From NCBI GenBank assembly GCA_001898185.1, contig MKTI01000013.1, positions 434,001-498,000 of the forward strand: a DNA stretch of 64,000 nt. Reading direction: 5' to 3'. Positions 52,149-60,108 of the stretch are shown here, piece after piece. Each line of letters opens with the position of its first letter. The first letter of the stretch is position 1. Origin of the DNA: Cellulomonas sp. 73-145 (GTDB lineage: Bacteria > Actinomycetota > Actinomycetes > Actinomycetales > Cellulomonadaceae). The position numbers and the translations under genes were made by a program. The notes under the pieces are model-generated. The model was not told the DNA's origin. It was given only the letters and a program-made list of their open reading frames with translations, and did not search any database.

Positions 52149-52864
52149 CCGCGGCTCGCCGCGACCGCCCCGAGCTGCGGGTACAGCGCCTCGACGGGGG
52201 CCGAGAGCGCCGCCCGCACGTCGCGGCTGACGGCATCGGTCAGCGCCTCGTGCGCACCGGCCTCGACCGCGTCCCAGATCGCCGCCACCACGTCTGCCGG
52301 GTCGTTCTTCTCCACGTCGAGCCCGGCGATCATGGGGGTGTCCGTGTAGCCGAGGTGGGCACCCACCACCTGGGTGCCCTGCGGAGCCAGCTCCAGCCGC
52401 AACGAGTTGGTCAGCGACCACAGCGCCGCCTTCGACGCGGAGTAGCCGCCGGCGATCGCCAGCCAGCTCAGCACCGACGCCACGTCGACCAGCGCGCCGC
52501 CACCGTTGCGGCCGAGCACCGGCGCGAAGCCCTTGGCCACCCGCAGCGCCCCGAACACGTTGGTGGCGAACACCCGCTCCACCTCGGACACCGGCGAGGT
52601 GAGCAGCGCCCCGGCACCGTGGATGCCGGCATTGTTCACGACGACCGTCACGTCGCCAGCCGCCTGCACCGCCGCGACGACGCTCTCGTCGTCCGTGACG
52701 TCGAGGCGCAGCGGCACGATCCGCGAGTCGTCCCATTGCTGCGGGGACCGCGCGCTCGCGTAGACCTTGGCGGCGCCACGGGCCAGGGCCTGCGCGACGA
52801 ACTCCCGTCCGAGGCCGCCCTGTGCACCCGTCACCAGAACGACCGCGTCATTGAGCTGTGCCAT
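52145..52864 (-). CDS. Short-chain dehydrogenase/reductase, MFS partner
   Basis: The 239-residue SDR has TGAQGGLGREF for NAD(P), NNAGIHGAG and YSASKAALW (catalytic YxxxK). ATG 52864 follows AAGGAGG at good spacing. It is the first gene of the SDR-MFS operon, divergent from the HxlR regulator, a pattern typical of quinone/aldehyde detoxification. The substrate is unknown. Confidence 0.87.
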   Translation of the reverse strand: MAQLNDAVVLVTGAQGGLGREFVAQALARGAAKVYASARSPQQWDDSRIVPLRLDVTDDESVVAAVQAAGDVTVVVNNAGIHGAGALLTSPVSEVERVFATNVFGALRVAKGFAPVLGRNGGGALVDVASVLSWLAIAGGYSASKAALWSLTNSLRLELAPQGTQVVGAHLGYTDTPMIAGLDVEKNDPADVVAAIWDAVEAGAHEALTDAVSRDVRAALSAPVEALYPQLGAVAASRG

Positions 52865-52881
52865 GGTTCCTCCTTGCTGGG

Positions 52882-52920
52882 TTGGAATCGTGAACCTAGC
52901 ATGCTGAGTCCGGATTCCAA
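52882..52920. promoter_or_regulatory. HxlR-type operator, TTGGAATC inverted repeat
   Basis: TTGGAATC (52882-52889) and GATTCCAA (52913-52920) are perfect 8-bp arms spaced by 23 bp (31 bp centre to centre, three helical turns). They fill the 75-bp divergent region between the SDR and HxlR-family genes. A self-regulated operator for both directions is likely. Confidence 0.7.
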
Positions 52921-52939
52921 ACCGAGATAGGCTGGCCGC

Positions 52940-53383
52940 ATGCTCGGGATCCTGGGAGGCGACGCGCGGTGTCCCATCGCGCGCTCGCTCGACGTGCTCG
53001 GCGAGAAGTGGACGCTGATGGTGGTGCGCGACGCGCTCGCGGGCGCGACCCGCTTCTCGGAGTTCCAGACGTCGTTGGGGCTCCCCCGGGACGTCCTGGC
53101 CGACCGCCTGGACACCCTCGTCCAGGCCGGTGTGCTGATCCGCCGGCCCTACAAGCCCGAGTCCGGGCGGACGCGCGACGAGTACGTCCTCACCCCGGCC
53201 GGGCACGAGCTCTCGCTGGTGCTCATGGCACTGGGCGACTGGGCGAACCGCAACAGGCCGTCGGCCGAGCTGTCGAACCTGGAGTTCGTCGAGGCCGCGA
53301 CCGGCGAGCGCGTCAGGCCGACGGCGATGGCCGGCGACCGCCCGGTCGCGACGAAGGACGTCGTGGCGCGCCGCCGCGCCTGA
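52940..53383 (+). CDS. HxlR-family regulator
   Basis: The 147-residue winged-helix protein has CPIARSLDVLGEKWTLMVVRDAL, with the N-terminal Cys (C11) that is redox-active in some HxlR/HypR/QorR members, and RDVLADRLDTLVQAG as the recognition region. It lies divergent from the SDR-MFS operon. Control by oxidants or quinones is inferred from the family and the single Cys. Confidence 0.88.
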   Translation: MLGILGGDARCPIARSLDVLGEKWTLMVVRDALAGATRFSEFQTSLGLPRDVLADRLDTLVQAGVLIRRPYKPESGRTRDEYVLTPAGHELSLVLMALGDWANRNRPSAELSNLEFVEAATGERVRPTAMAGDRPVATKDVVARRRA

Positions 53384-53550
53384 ACCCGCCTCCGCGGGGC
53401 CACGAGACCCTCGAGACGGAGAGCCCCGACGGGGCCGCAACTCGTCCGCCCAGACGGCGGTGTTTGCGGGTGGATCGGTGAATCGCTGTACGGATGCCCC
53501 GGTCACCAGGGAGGATGTGCGCTCGACGACGAGTCGGCCCGGCGGCCGCT

Positions 53551-53570
53551 CGTCGTTCGTCGTTCGTCGT
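53551..53570 (+). repeat. Short tandem repeat CGTCGTT
   Basis: Three near-perfect copies of CGTCGTT run from 53551 to 53570, ~30 bp upstream of the antiporter start. The copies may vary in number by slippage and would change the 5' leader length only. No other use is seen. Confidence 0.6.
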
Positions 53571-53601
53571 CCCCCCGTCGTCGACCCCCGGGAGGCCCCG
53601 C

Positions 53602-55197
53602 ATGATCGCCCTCGAGCTGCTCGTGGTGCTCGGCGCCGTCATCGTGATCGGCACGGCCGTCGGTCGCCGCACGCGCATCGCGCCACCCATCGTGCTGCTG
53701 CTGATCGGCGTCGCCCTCGGGTCCGTCCCCGCGCTGCGCGCCGTGCACCTGCCGCCGCAGCTGATGCTGCTCGTGTTCCTGCCGGCGCTCCTGTATTGGG
53801 AGTCGCTGACCGTGTCCGTGCGGGAGATCCGGGCCAACCTGCGCGGCATCGTGCTGTCCTCGACGCTGCTGGTGGTGCTGACGGCGTGGGCCGTCGCGGC
53901 CGTCGCGCACGCGCTCGGGGTGCCGTGGGGGCCGGCGTGGGTGCTCGGCGCGGCGGTGGCCCCGACGGACGCGACCGCCGTCGGGGCGATGGCGCGGACG
54001 CTGCCGCGACGCACCGTCACCGTGCTGCGTGCCGAGAGCCTGGTGAACGACGGCACCGCGCTGGTGCTCTACGCGGTGGCTGTCGGCGTGACGGTCGGGT
54101 CCGACCACCTCGCGGCGCGGCACGTCGCGGGGCTGTTCGCGCTGGCGTACCTGGGCGGGATCGCCGTCGGCGCGCTGGTGGCGTGGCTCGGTGTGCAGGG
54201 GCTGCGGCGGGTGGGCGACCCGCTGCTGGGCAACACCGTGACGGTGCTGATCCCGTTCAGCGCGTACCTGCTGGCCGAGGTGGTGCACGCGTCCGGCGTG
54301 CTGGCGGTGGTGGTGTGCGGGCTGGTGATCAGCCAGGTGGGGCCGCGGCTGGACGGTGCCCTGAGCCGGTCGCAGAGCAACGCGTTCTGGACGCTGACGA
54401 CGTTCCTGGTCAACGGCGCGCTGTTCGTGCTGATCGGCATCGAGGCGCACTCCGCGGTGCGCAGCCTCGTGTCCACCGACCTGGTGACGGCCCTGGTGGT
54501 CGGGGCCGGCGTGTACGCGGTGATCCTGGTGTCGCGGTTCGTCTTCCTCGTCGCCTCGGCCTACGCAATCCGCGCGATCGACCGGCGCCCCTCGCAGCGG
54601 CTGCGTCGCGTGACCAACCGGTCGCGGCTGGTCAGCACGGTGGCCGGGTTCCGCGGTGCGGTGTCGTTGGCCGCGGTGCTGGCGGTCCCGACGACGACGG
54701 CCTCCGGGGCGCCGTTCCCCGACCGAGACCTGCTGGTCTTCGTCACCGCCGGTGTCGTCGCCACCACGCTCGTCGTCCAGGGCCTGGCCCTGCCCCTCGC
54801 CGCCCGCTGGGCCCGGCTGCGCCCCGACGACGACGCCCAGGCCGCCGAGCGCCTGCTCGCCGACCGCACCGCCACCGAGGAGGCGCTGTCCGCGATCGCG
54901 CAGGTGGCCACCGAGCTGGGCATCGACCGCGAGGTCGCCGACCGGGTGCGCACCGAGTACTTCGACCACCTGCTGCTGCTGATGGCGCGTGGCGCACCGG
55001 GGCCCGAGGCCGAGCCGGCCGAGCGGCGCGAGTCGCAGGACGCCGCGCTGCGGCGGGCGCTGCTGGCCCGCAAGCGGGCGACCGTGGTGCGGCTGCGCGA
55101 CGAGCGGGCGATCGACGACACGGTCCTGCGCCAGGTGCAGGCGCGCCTGGACATCGAGGAGCTGCGGCTGGAGCGGGAGCAGCTCGCCCTGGACTGA
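53602..55197 (+). CDS. Sodium/proton antiporter (CPA1 family)
   Basis: The 531-residue protein has ~12 helices in the first 400 residues, with PTDATAVGAM and ESLVNDGTALVLYAV, the two ion-binding Asp motifs of CPA1 antiporters. A ~110-residue charged C-terminal tail follows and could be a cytoplasmic regulatory domain. ATG 53602 has GGAGG 7 bp upstream. It exchanges Na+ (or K+) for protons at the cell membrane. It is monocistronic. Confidence 0.92.
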   Translation: MIALELLVVLGAVIVIGTAVGRRTRIAPPIVLLLIGVALGSVPALRAVHLPPQLMLLVFLPALLYWESLTVSVREIRANLRGIVLSSTLLVVLTAWAVAAVAHALGVPWGPAWVLGAAVAPTDATAVGAMARTLPRRTVTVLRAESLVNDGTALVLYAVAVGVTVGSDHLAARHVAGLFALAYLGGIAVGALVAWLGVQGLRRVGDPLLGNTVTVLIPFSAYLLAEVVHASGVLAVVVCGLVISQVGPRLDGALSRSQSNAFWTLTTFLVNGALFVLIGIEAHSAVRSLVSTDLVTALVVGAGVYAVILVSRFVFLVASAYAIRAIDRRPSQRLRRVTNRSRLVSTVAGFRGAVSLAAVLAVPTTTASGAPFPDRDLLVFVTAGVVATTLVVQGLALPLAARWARLRPDDDAQAAERLLADRTATEEALSAIAQVATELGIDREVADRVRTEYFDHLLLLMARGAPGPEAEPAERRESQDAALRRALLARKRATVVRLRDERAIDDTVLRQVQARLDIEELRLEREQLALD

Positions 55198-55301
55198 GGC
55201 GGCGCCGGACGAACGGCTACGGGCAGACACCCGGCTGCCGATGGTCTTGGGCGAAGGCTCGCCAACGGAGACGAGCCGCTCCTCGTGAGGAGGACCTCCA
55301 C

Positions 55302-55523
55302 ATGCCAGTGCCAGCGCGCCAGGACCCGAGGTGGCAAGCGCTCGTCGAGCACCCCGAAGCCCACACGTACAGCTTTCTCGCCCTGCGCATCCTGATGCAG
55401 CGCATCGCGCGCAACTCGCCCCTCGCCCCGGCCGCCCGCGCCGCGGCGATCGAGGAGGTGCAGGCGCTCTTCACCAAGAACGAGCGGCTGGTCGCAGCCG
55501 ACATCCAGTCCATCTTCGGCTGA
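55302..55523 (+). CDS. 73-residue hypothetical protein before DUF6976-like gene
   Basis: A compact helical protein (MPVPARQDPRWQALVEHP...) with no cysteine and no recognised motif. GAGGAGG lies 8 bp before ATG 55302. It is 31 bp upstream of the FIST-like gene and is probably co-transcribed. Its small size and place suggest a partner or stabiliser of the next protein; I do not know its family. Confidence 0.65.
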   Translation: MPVPARQDPRWQALVEHPEAHTYSFLALRILMQRIARNSPLAPAARAAAIEEVQALFTKNERLVAADIQSIFG

Positions 55524-55554
55524 CCCGCCAGCCCCTCATCCGCAAGGAGAGACC

Positions 55555-56538
55555 ATGCCAGGAAAGCTGCTCACCGTCGCCGAGGCCTCCGACGCGATCA
55601 CCGCAGGCGCGGCCGTGCTCGTCGCCGGCGACGAGTCGCTGCTGCGTCAGCTGCCGCAGGGCCGCTGGATCGGTGGGACCATCCCCTACTTCATGACCGA
55701 CGCCGGCGGCCAGGTCAACCGCGAGCTGGTCTACGTCGACACGCTGCCCGAGCAGGTCACGGACGTCCGCGTGCGCCGCTGCTCCGCCGCCGAGCTCGAC
55801 GGCCTCACGTCCGACGCGTTCGACAACGGGTTCAGCGTGATCATCGTCCCGGCCGGCAGCCCCGCCCACAGCCGGTATGCCGCCGAGGCGCCGGAGCTGC
55901 CCGGGCTGTTCGACCGCCCGGTGGTCGGCTGGGTCTCCGGCGTGCACCTCGACGACCTGGGCACCGCGAGCGCCAAGGTGTTCGCCGGCTCTGGCACGGA
56001 CGTCAGCGGCGACGACGCCGTGGTGCTGCACGCAGCCCTGCCGGACGGCGTGCTGGCCAGCGCCGAGATCGTCAACCTGTTCCGGCAGGGCGACGGCGCC
56101 ACGCTGACCTTCGACTCGACCGGCTTCTCGCAGGACAAGGTGCTGGTGGACGGCGTGCCGCGGGTGTTCTCGGAGTACCTGCAGGAGATCGGCCACGACG
56201 TGCGGCTGCCGCTGGTGGCGGACTACTTCGGCGCGATGATCAACGTCTCGTTCCAGTCCGTGCCCGACGACGGCGGCACGGTGGACCTGTACGCGCCGGT
56301 GTTCTCCGGCATCGAGTACAAGCTCGCGGCGCCGATCGGTGACTACGTCAGCGACTTCGTCTCGCACCTGCCGGCGAGCTCGGTGACGCCCACCTTCTCC
56401 TGCAACTGCATCCTGAACTTCCTGTACTCGGAGCTGGAGGGGAAGCGCACGGGGGACATCGTCGGGCCCATCACCTTCGGCGAGATCGCCTACCAGCTGC
56501 TCAACCAGACGCTGGTGTACCTGGAGCTGCACGACTGA
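55555..56538 (+). CDS. DUF6976/FIST-like protein
   Basis: The 327-residue protein starts GKLLTVAEASDAITAGAAVLVAG and ends GPITFGEIAYQLLNQTLVYLEL, the C-terminal FIST_C pattern (GEI...NQT). FIST domains bind small ligands, often amino acids, in signalling proteins. No kinase, GGDEF or chemotaxis domain is fused to it. ATG 55555 follows AAGGAGAG. It may be a stand-alone sensor or an enzyme; the role is unknown. Confidence 0.65.
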   Translation: MPGKLLTVAEASDAITAGAAVLVAGDESLLRQLPQGRWIGGTIPYFMTDAGGQVNRELVYVDTLPEQVTDVRVRRCSAAELDGLTSDAFDNGFSVIIVPAGSPAHSRYAAEAPELPGLFDRPVVGWVSGVHLDDLGTASAKVFAGSGTDVSGDDAVVLHAALPDGVLASAEIVNLFRQGDGATLTFDSTGFSQDKVLVDGVPRVFSEYLQEIGHDVRLPLVADYFGAMINVSFQSVPDDGGTVDLYAPVFSGIEYKLAAPIGDYVSDFVSHLPASSVTPTFSCNCILNFLYSELEGKRTGDIVGPITFGEIAYQLLNQTLVYLELHD

Positions 56539-56546
56539 CGTCAGCG

Positions 56547-56591
56547 CTGCACAGGATCTATGCATACATGTTGTGCATAGATCCTGTGCAG
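56547..56591. promoter_or_regulatory. Perfect 18-bp-arm inverted repeat upstream of an ArsR-like regulator
   Basis: CTGCACAGGATCTATGCA (56547-56564) and its exact complement (56574-56591) flank a 9-bp TACATGTTG spacer. The whole lies 9 bp after the FIST-like stop and 16 bp before the ArsR-like ATG. Arms of this length and perfection fit an operator for a dimer or tetramer that covers the promoter, and as RNA it could also work as a terminator for the upstream gene. No T-run is seen. Confidence 0.75.
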
Positions 56592-56606
56592 ACGTACCGT
56601 GCAGGC

Positions 56607-57212
56607 ATGGCCCCCGCCGAGCAGACCCCGCAGACCCCGCAGACCCCGTTCCACCTGGACGCCGCGGCCCTGAAGGTGCTCGCCCACCCCCTGCGCTCCC
56701 GCCTGCTTTCCGCCCTGCGCCGCGGCGGTCCGGCCACCGCGACAGACCTGGCCACGGCGCTCGCGACCAACACGGGCGCCACCTCGTACCACTTGCGCAA
56801 GCTCGAGTCGGTGGGGCTCGTGGCGGACACCGGCGAGGGTGAGGGCAAGCGGCGGCTGTGGCGCGCGGCAACCGACGCGCACGAGTGGAACGCCAGCGAC
56901 TTCGCCGGTGACGAGGACGCGCAGACGGCCCTCGGCTGGCTGGTGCGCGACTACAGCCGGCACCTGGGGCAGCAGTTCGAGCAGTGGCTCGACGTCGAGG
57001 CGGACTGGCCACTGGCGTGGCGGGATGCCGCCGGGCTCGGCGACCAGCTGATCGTGGCGACGGCGGAGCAGGCGCAGGCGCTCAAGACGGAGCTCGAGCA
57101 GCTGCTGGCCCGGTACCGGCAGATCGGTGCGGGCCACCCGGACGCCCGGCGCCTGGCCGTGTACTCGGTGCTGTTCCCGGTGGACCTCGACGAGCGTCCG
57201 GAGGACGCCTGA
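56607..57212 (+). CDS. ArsR-like winged-helix regulator
   Basis: The 201-residue protein has a winged helix at about residues 15-85 (LKVLAHPLRSRLLSAL, then LATNTGATSYHLRKLESVGLV) and a helical C-terminal part. No metal-binding Cys cluster is present, so it is not a metal sensor of the usual kind. ATG 56607 is chosen just after the inverted repeat. It is coupled with the MFS gene by a 1-bp overlap (TGATG) and probably controls it. Confidence 0.82.
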   Translation: MAPAEQTPQTPQTPFHLDAAALKVLAHPLRSRLLSALRRGGPATATDLATALATNTGATSYHLRKLESVGLVADTGEGEGKRRLWRAATDAHEWNASDFAGDEDAQTALGWLVRDYSRHLGQQFEQWLDVEADWPLAWRDAAGLGDQLIVATAEQAQALKTELEQLLARYRQIGAGHPDARRLAVYSVLFPVDLDERPEDA

Positions 57213-58537
57213 TGGGGGCCGGTGCCACCCGCCAGCACCCCGGGGTGACCGCCGCCACCGCCCGCCGCACCGTGCTGCTGCTGACGGCCACCCGCTGGTT
57301 CCCCGTCGGGCTGACCATCGGCGTCACCACGCTGCTCACCCTGCAGCGCGGCATGAGCGTCGCCCAGCTGGGCGTGATCCTGTCGATGCAGGGGTTCGTG
57401 GTGCTGGGCCTCGAGCTGCCGACGGGCGGGCTGGCGGACGCCGTCGGCCGGCGTCCGGTGCTGCTGGCGGCCTCGCTGGTGGGGGTCGCCTCGGGGCTCG
57501 TCTTCATCAACGCCCGCACGTTCGGCGCCTTCGTCGTCGCGCTGGCGCTGCAGGGCGTGTTCCGCGCCCTCGACTCCGGCCCGCTGGAGGCCTGGTACGT
57601 CGACACGGCCCGCGCCGACGACCCCGACGTGCGGGTGGAACCGACGCTGGCGCACGCCGGAACCGTGCTGGGGGTCGCCATCGCCGCCGGCGCCCTGCTG
57701 TCCGGTGGGCTGGTCGCCTGGCACCCTGTCACCTCGATGCCGGCGCTGGCGCTGCCGTACTGGCTGGCCCTCGGGTTCCAGGTGGTCAACGTGGTGGCGA
57801 TCGCGGTGCGGATGCACGAGCACCGGCCGCACGGGGCCGCCGCGGGCCGCCGGTCGCCAATCCGAACCGCGCTGCGGTCCGCAGCCGGCGCCCCGCGCAC
57901 CGTGCTGAACGGCGTCCGCGTGATGGCCGCCTCCCCGGTGCTGCGCGCCCTGGTGCTGGTCGAGGTCTTCTGGGCGACGGCGATGATCGGCTTCGAGACG
58001 CTGTTCCCCGTCCGGTTGGCGGAGCTGGCGGGCGGTCAGACGAGGGCCGGCGCGCTGATGGGTCCCGTGTCCGCCGCCGCGTGGGGGCTGTTCGCGGTCG
58101 GCTCGGCGCTCGCGGCCCGGGCCAGTCGGCGGATCGGCGTCGCCTGGACGGCGCTGCTGGCGCGGGTGCTGAACGGCGCACTCGTGGTGGTGATGGGGCT
58201 CATGGCAGGGCCGGTCGGCCTGGTCACGGCGTTCCTGCTGACCTACACCGTGCACGGTGCCGCCGGGCCGATGCACTCCACGCTGCTGCACCGGGAGGCC
58301 GGTGCCGGTACCCGCACCACCGTGCTGTCGATGAACTCGATGGTGTCCGGCGGCGCGTACACGCTGGGGCTGCTGGTGCTCGGTCCGCTGGCGGAGCACG
58401 CCGGCACGCCCGTGGCCATCGTCGTCGCCGGGGCCTTCAGCATCCTGGGCGCCGCCCTGTACTGGCCGGCCCTGCGGCACGAGCGGGCGACCCACGCGTC
58501 GGCGCAGGTCACCACTGCGGCCCCGGCGGAGGTGTAA
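57212..58537 (+). CDS. MFS transporter in the ArsR-like regulator operon
   Basis: The 441-residue protein has twelve predicted helices and motif A (GGLADAVGRRPVLL), with an ATRWFPVGL start like drug-resistance exporters. The substrate is unknown. The ATG overlaps the regulator's stop (TGATG). It should be made only when the regulator releases the 18-bp inverted repeat. Confidence 0.87.
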   Translation: MGAGATRQHPGVTAATARRTVLLLTATRWFPVGLTIGVTTLLTLQRGMSVAQLGVILSMQGFVVLGLELPTGGLADAVGRRPVLLAASLVGVASGLVFINARTFGAFVVALALQGVFRALDSGPLEAWYVDTARADDPDVRVEPTLAHAGTVLGVAIAAGALLSGGLVAWHPVTSMPALALPYWLALGFQVVNVVAIAVRMHEHRPHGAAAGRRSPIRTALRSAAGAPRTVLNGVRVMAASPVLRALVLVEVFWATAMIGFETLFPVRLAELAGGQTRAGALMGPVSAAAWGLFAVGSALAARASRRIGVAWTALLARVLNGALVVVMGLMAGPVGLVTAFLLTYTVHGAAGPMHSTLLHREAGAGTRTTVLSMNSMVSGGAYTLGLLVLGPLAEHAGTPVAIVVAGAFSILGAALYWPALRHERATHASAQVTTAAPAEV

Positions 58538-58568
58538 TCGAGCCGCTCCCGGCCCGTCACGCCAGGGC

Positions 58569-58583
58569 TTGACAGCGCTCCCA
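58569..58583 (+). promoter_or_regulatory. CebR/CelR-type box overlapping a -35 box
   Basis: TGACAGCGCTCCCA (58570-58583) matches the actinobacterial cellulose operator TGGGAGCGCTCCCA with two mismatches. It overlaps TTGACA (58569-58574), a good -35 box. The -10 is weak. A LacI-family protein binding here would block the promoter until cellobiose or a related sugar is present. No LacI gene is in the window. Confidence 0.65.
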
Positions 58584-58690
58584 CAGCGCACGACCGTTGC
58601 ACGCACAGCCGGTCCGAGCACTGCATCCACCACGCCGGCTGCGACAACGGAGTCCACCGCCGACGCAGCGACGCGCCGGCCTGAGCAGTG

Positions 58691-58704
58691 TGGGAGCGCT
58701 CTCA
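58691..58704 (+). promoter_or_regulatory. Second CebR/CelR-type box at the GH6 start codon
   Basis: TGGGAGCGCTCTCA (58691-58704) matches the TGGGAGCGCTCCCA operator with one mismatch and overlaps the Shine-Dalgarno (GGGAG) and the first base of the GH6 ATG. It could act as a roadblock to RNA polymerase. It is ~121 bp from the other box. Confidence 0.7.
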
Positions 58705-60014
58705 TGGCCCGACCAGCACGGAAGCTCGTCTCTCTGGCGGCAGCCGCCGCCCTCGTCCTGCTCACCGCCGGGGCCGCCGACGCCCACGGCATGCCCGGAG
58801 CACCGGGCAACCCGCTGCAGCCCGGCGCCCGGCTGTTCGTCAACCCCCACAGCACCACCCTCGACGCGATGCACCACCTCACCGGCACGGCCCGTGCCGA
58901 TGCGCGCACGCTCGCCGGCTACCCCAGCGCCACCTGGTTCACCGGCGGTACGCCGCGCGCGGTGCAGAACGACGTCGCCAAGGTGGTCCGCGAGGCCGGG
59001 CAGCAGCGCAGCGTCCCCGTGCTCGTCGCCTACTACCTGCCCAACCGCGACTGCGGCCAGTACTCCGCGGGCGGCGCCCAGAGCACCGCGCAGTACGAGG
59101 CGTGGATCGACGGGCTGGCCCGCGGCATCGGCAACGCCCCCGCCGCCGTGATCCTCGAGCCCGACGGCCTGGGCCTGATCCCCAACTACGTCAGCCGGCT
59201 CGACGGCTCGACCAACTGCTCCATCGCCGGCGCCAACGCGGCCGACCGGTTCACGCAGCTGAACTACGCCGTCGACGCGCTGAAGGCGCACTCCCGCACG
59301 GCCGTCTACCTCGACGCGACGCACACCGCCTGGCAGAACGTCGGCGAGTCCGCCCAGCGGCTGCTCATGGCCGGCGTGCAGCGGGCCGACGGGTTCTTCG
59401 TCAACGCGTCCAACTACCAGCTCTCACCGAACCTCGCCGCGTACGGGCGCTGGGTGTCCTCCTGCATCGCGCTGGCCGAGCGGGACAGTGCCGCCGACCC
59501 GACCGCCTACGCCTTCAACGACAACTGCGGCAACCAGTACTGGAACGGCGGACCGGCCACCAGCTGGGCCGGCACCGGCATGGACAACGCACAGGTCTGG
59601 CGCAACGAGCCGTACAGCGGCAACGCCGCGGACCTGAAGTGGAACACCGTCGGCATCGACTCCCGCTACGCGGCCGCGCTGCGCAGCACGCAGCCGACGA
59701 CGCACTTCGTCATCGACACCAGCCGCAACGGGCAGGGGCCGTGGACCGGTGGCACGCAGTACTCGGACAAGCAGGACTGGTGCAACCCTCCGGGCCGCGG
59801 CCTGGGCATGGTCCCGACGACGACCACCGGCACCCCGCTGCTCGACGCGTACCTGTGGATCAAGGTGCCCGGTGAGTCCGACGGTCAGTGCAGCCGCGGC
59901 ACCGGCGGCACCACCGACCCGGAGTGGGGCGGCATCGTCGACCCCGCCGCCGGCGCGTGGTTCGCGGCGCAGGCGCACCAGCTGATCGCACTGGCCAACC
60001 CGCCGCTGGCGTAG
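58704..60014 (+). CDS. Secreted GH6 cellulase (1,4-beta-cellobiohydrolase/endoglucanase)
   Basis: The 436-residue protein has a Sec signal peptide (MARPARK..., cleavage after ADA at ~27) and a single GH6 catalytic domain. LEPDGLGL holds the acid Asp (D154), and VYLDATHTAWQN, NGQGPW and the WIKVPGESDGQC end are typical. GH6 enzymes invert the beta-1,4 bond from the non-reducing end. There is no carbohydrate-binding module or linker, so it is a minimal form that could act on soluble or loose cellulose. Two CebR/CelR-type boxes flank its promoter and start, so control by cellobiose is expected. Confidence 0.93.
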   Translation: MARPARKLVSLAAAAALVLLTAGAADAHGMPGAPGNPLQPGARLFVNPHSTTLDAMHHLTGTARADARTLAGYPSATWFTGGTPRAVQNDVAKVVREAGQQRSVPVLVAYYLPNRDCGQYSAGGAQSTAQYEAWIDGLARGIGNAPAAVILEPDGLGLIPNYVSRLDGSTNCSIAGANAADRFTQLNYAVDALKAHSRTAVYLDATHTAWQNVGESAQRLLMAGVQRADGFFVNASNYQLSPNLAAYGRWVSSCIALAERDSAADPTAYAFNDNCGNQYWNGGPATSWAGTGMDNAQVWRNEPYSGNAADLKWNTVGIDSRYAAALRSTQPTTHFVIDTSRNGQGPWTGGTQYSDKQDWCNPPGRGLGMVPTTTTGTPLLDAYLWIKVPGESDGQCSRGTGGTTDPEWGGIVDPAAGAWFAAQAHQLIALANPPLA

Positions 60015-60059
60015 GCGCCGGTGGCGCCGAGGCCGCTGGCCTCGCAGCGCAGGACGGCC

Positions 60060-60102
60060 GACGGCCGCCGCTCCCCGCCCTCCGCGGGAGGCGGCGGCCG
60101 TC
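60060..60102. terminator. Stem-loop terminator between convergent GH6 and manA-like genes
   Basis: GACGGCCGCCGC (60060-60071) pairs with GCGGCGGCCGTC (60091-60102) around a loop of about 19 nt that itself contains a GGGAGG/TCCC match. It lies between the convergent stops and would serve both transcripts. No T-run is seen. Confidence 0.65.
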
Positions 60103-60108
60103 GAGGCG

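Noticed and set aside
55198-55301. A second c-di-GMP riboswitch before the FIST-like pair
   Set aside because: The leader has hairpins but lacks GGCAAACC and GACGCAAAGCC, so the aptamer core is absent.
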